This document shows, in pieces, positions 5,117-6,233 of a DNA stretch of 6,233 bases. The notes below the pieces were generated by a model. The model was not told the origin of the DNA and ran no database searches. It worked only from the letters and a program-made list of their open reading frames with translations. Each line of letters begins with the position of its first letter. The stretch's first letter is position 1. Source of the DNA: Bacteroidetes bacterium 4572_112. GTDB lineage: Bacteria; Bacteroidota; Bacteroidia; Bacteroidales; UBA1556. Both the position numbers and the translations under genes were made by a program. The stretch lies in NCBI GenBank assembly GCA_002254285.1, contig NIUZ01000181.1, positions 1-6,233 of the forward strand, written 5' to 3'.

Positions 5117-6233
5117 TTACTTAGTAATAAAGTCGCGCTGGGATTTAAGTAAGTTTACTATCTGAAGCAATACATTTTGATACTCATGCACAATAGTAAA
5201 GTACAGTAGTGACGCTTTAGTTGAAGCCTCCCCTTTCTTAATACGTTTTACTTGTCGTTTAGATATATCCTTAATAAAGTCAGCACCTTTTTGTTGGTCT
5301 GCTAATATAGCATTCACCTCATCAAAGTTATTCTCATTAATAGCTTCTATAACCCTATCAATAAGCAATCTCATACGAGAATTAAGTTCATTAAGGTCGT
5401 TCTTTTGATCATCAGTCATTTTCTTATGATTATTAAGAATATGCTCATAAGCAGGCTGAGAAATATATGATAATGAGTGAGCCATCTCTCTTAAATAGTC
5501 AAGTACTTGCACATAATACAAGCCTGAATCCTCAGTTTCCATTCTGAGCTTACTAATTGTGCTATGCATACTTTTCTTAAGAGCTTTTGCTTCTTTATTG
5601 ATTTCAAGAACCCTTTCATTAGCTTTTTTCAAACTACGTCTGTCATCATTATTAAGAGCAGCTAGCACATTAGACATTTCTGACTTAATATGACCTAAAC
5701 TATCAACAACCGCATCATTCATAGATTTCACAACTCCAACTTCCTCAATATTTGCTCTTTTCAAATCACTTTTCTCATTACTTTCAATATTTTTCTTTTG
5801 AAGAATTTGAGTTTTATAAAGAACAAAAATAGCTACAGCAACCATTAGTGCTACTCCAAAAATACCTAAATAATGTAGGATACTTGCCACAACGAATGCT
5901 GCGGTAAAGGCTATTATTGCTGTGAAGAACCAACCCAGAATTACACTAAGAACTCCTGTAATGCGGAAAACTGCAGACTCACGACCCCAAGCTTTATCAG
6001 CTAATGAAGTACCCATAGCTACCATAAATGTAACATAAGTAGTAGACAGCGGTAATTTTTGAGATGTAGCCATTGAGATAAGAATACTAGCCATCACAAG
6101 GTTTACTGATGCACGTACCATATCAAAAGCAGGAGCATCGGCCCCCATAGCTTCAAGTTTTACACGAGACTCTGTTTGATCAAACTGACGAGCTAATGCA
6201 TTTCGCACTATTGTAGGAACAAATTTGGACATT
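5117..6233 (-). CDS. PiT-family inorganic phosphate transporter with PhoU-like tail, N-terminal half outside window
   Basis: The visible C-terminal 371 residues begin at an ATG at 6232, one base from the edge. This is probably an internal methionine, because the first half of a PiT protein is missing. Residues 38-140 hold the last membrane segments, with the PiT repeat NLVMASILISMATSQKLPLS and TTYVTFMVAMGTSLADKAWG (44-83). This matches the C-terminal copy of the inverted repeat that binds phosphate and cation in SLC20/PiT carriers. After about residue 145 comes a hydrophilic, helical cytosolic region to the end (about 225 residues, rich in Lys, Glu, Leu and Asn), resembling the PhoU/DUF47 helical bundles fused to Bacteroidota PiT proteins. 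The protein should import phosphate across the inner membrane by cation symport. The PhoU-like part may regulate transport, but that is inferred. It ends with TAA at 5117-5119, before a terminator, so it is not cotranscribed with rpsF. Confidence 0.88.
   Translation of the reverse strand, partial: MSKFVPTIVRNALARQFDQTESRVKLEAMGADAPAFDMVRASVNLVMASILISMATSQKLPLSTTYVTFMVAMGTSLADKAWGRESAVFRITGVLSVILGWFFTAIIAFTAAFVVASILHYLGIFGVALMVAVAIFVLYKTQILQKKNIESNEKSDLKRANIEEVGVVKSMNDAVVDSLGHIKSEMSNVLAALNNDDRRSLKKANERVLEINKEAKALKKSMHSTISKLRMETEDSGLYYVQVLDYLREMAHSLSYISQPAYEHILNNHKKMTDDQKNDLNELNSRMRLLIDRVIEAINENNFDEVNAILADQQKGADFIKDISKRQVKRIKKGEASTKASLLYFTIVHEYQNVLLQIVNLLKSQRDFITK

Noticed and set aside
6230..6232. 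ATG as the true start of the phosphate transporter
   Set aside because: Only the C-terminal repeat of the PiT fold follows it; a functional carrier needs the N-terminal repeat as well, so the start is most likely beyond the edge.
1..6233. CRISPR arrays, tRNA or rRNA genes, insertion sequences, and a multi-gene defence system
   Set aside because: I found no regularly spaced repeats, cloverleaf-like segments, transposase ORFs or terminal repeats with target duplications, and the ATPase has no partner gene.

Overview
The window reads as an AT-rich chromosomal segment of a Bacteroidota bacterium, probably Bacteroidales-like. The evidence is: promoters of the Bacteroidota type (TAnnTTTG with an upstream TTG); gene starts that mostly lack a Shine-Dalgarno sequence; the compact gene order rpsF-rpsR-rplI; a PiT-type transporter with a long cytosolic PhoU-like tail; and an AAA_14/DUF4143 ATPase of a kind common in this phylum. 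No finer taxonomic placement can be supported from the sequence alone.

Layout. Positions 1-2500 are read on the + strand: the 3' part of a GT-B glycosyltransferase gene (1-1100, 5' end outside the window), a 257-bp spacer with a perfect 24-bp inverted repeat and a good Bacteroidota promoter, and a lone ATPase gene (1358-2500). Positions 2515-6233 are read on the - strand. In order of transcription this block holds: the C-terminal half of a PiT phosphate transporter (runs off the right edge, stops at 5117) with its terminator; a promoter and structured leader followed by the ribosomal operon rpsF-rpsR-rplI (4904 to 3800) with a strong intrinsic terminator; then a SpoU/TrmH-family RNA 2'-O-methyltransferase (3709 to 2972); and 8 bp behind it a small secreted-protein gene broken by a one-base frameshift (2963 to 2515). 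The two blocks converge with only 14 bp between stop codons at 2500/2515.

Functionally this is mostly housekeeping: phosphate uptake, small- and large-subunit ribosomal proteins, and a probable rRNA/tRNA methylase. The left side is accessory: the end of a glycan or polysaccharide synthesis gene and an orphan ATPase of unknown role. I see no convincing new multi-gene system. Points worth a second look are the perfect hairpin upstream of the ATPase, a full AGGAGG Shine-Dalgarno in front of rplI in a lineage that normally avoids it, a possible alternative-pairing leader upstream of rpsF, a trmH promoter that seems to overlap the rplI terminator, and the frameshift at an A6 tract in the small secreted-protein gene.
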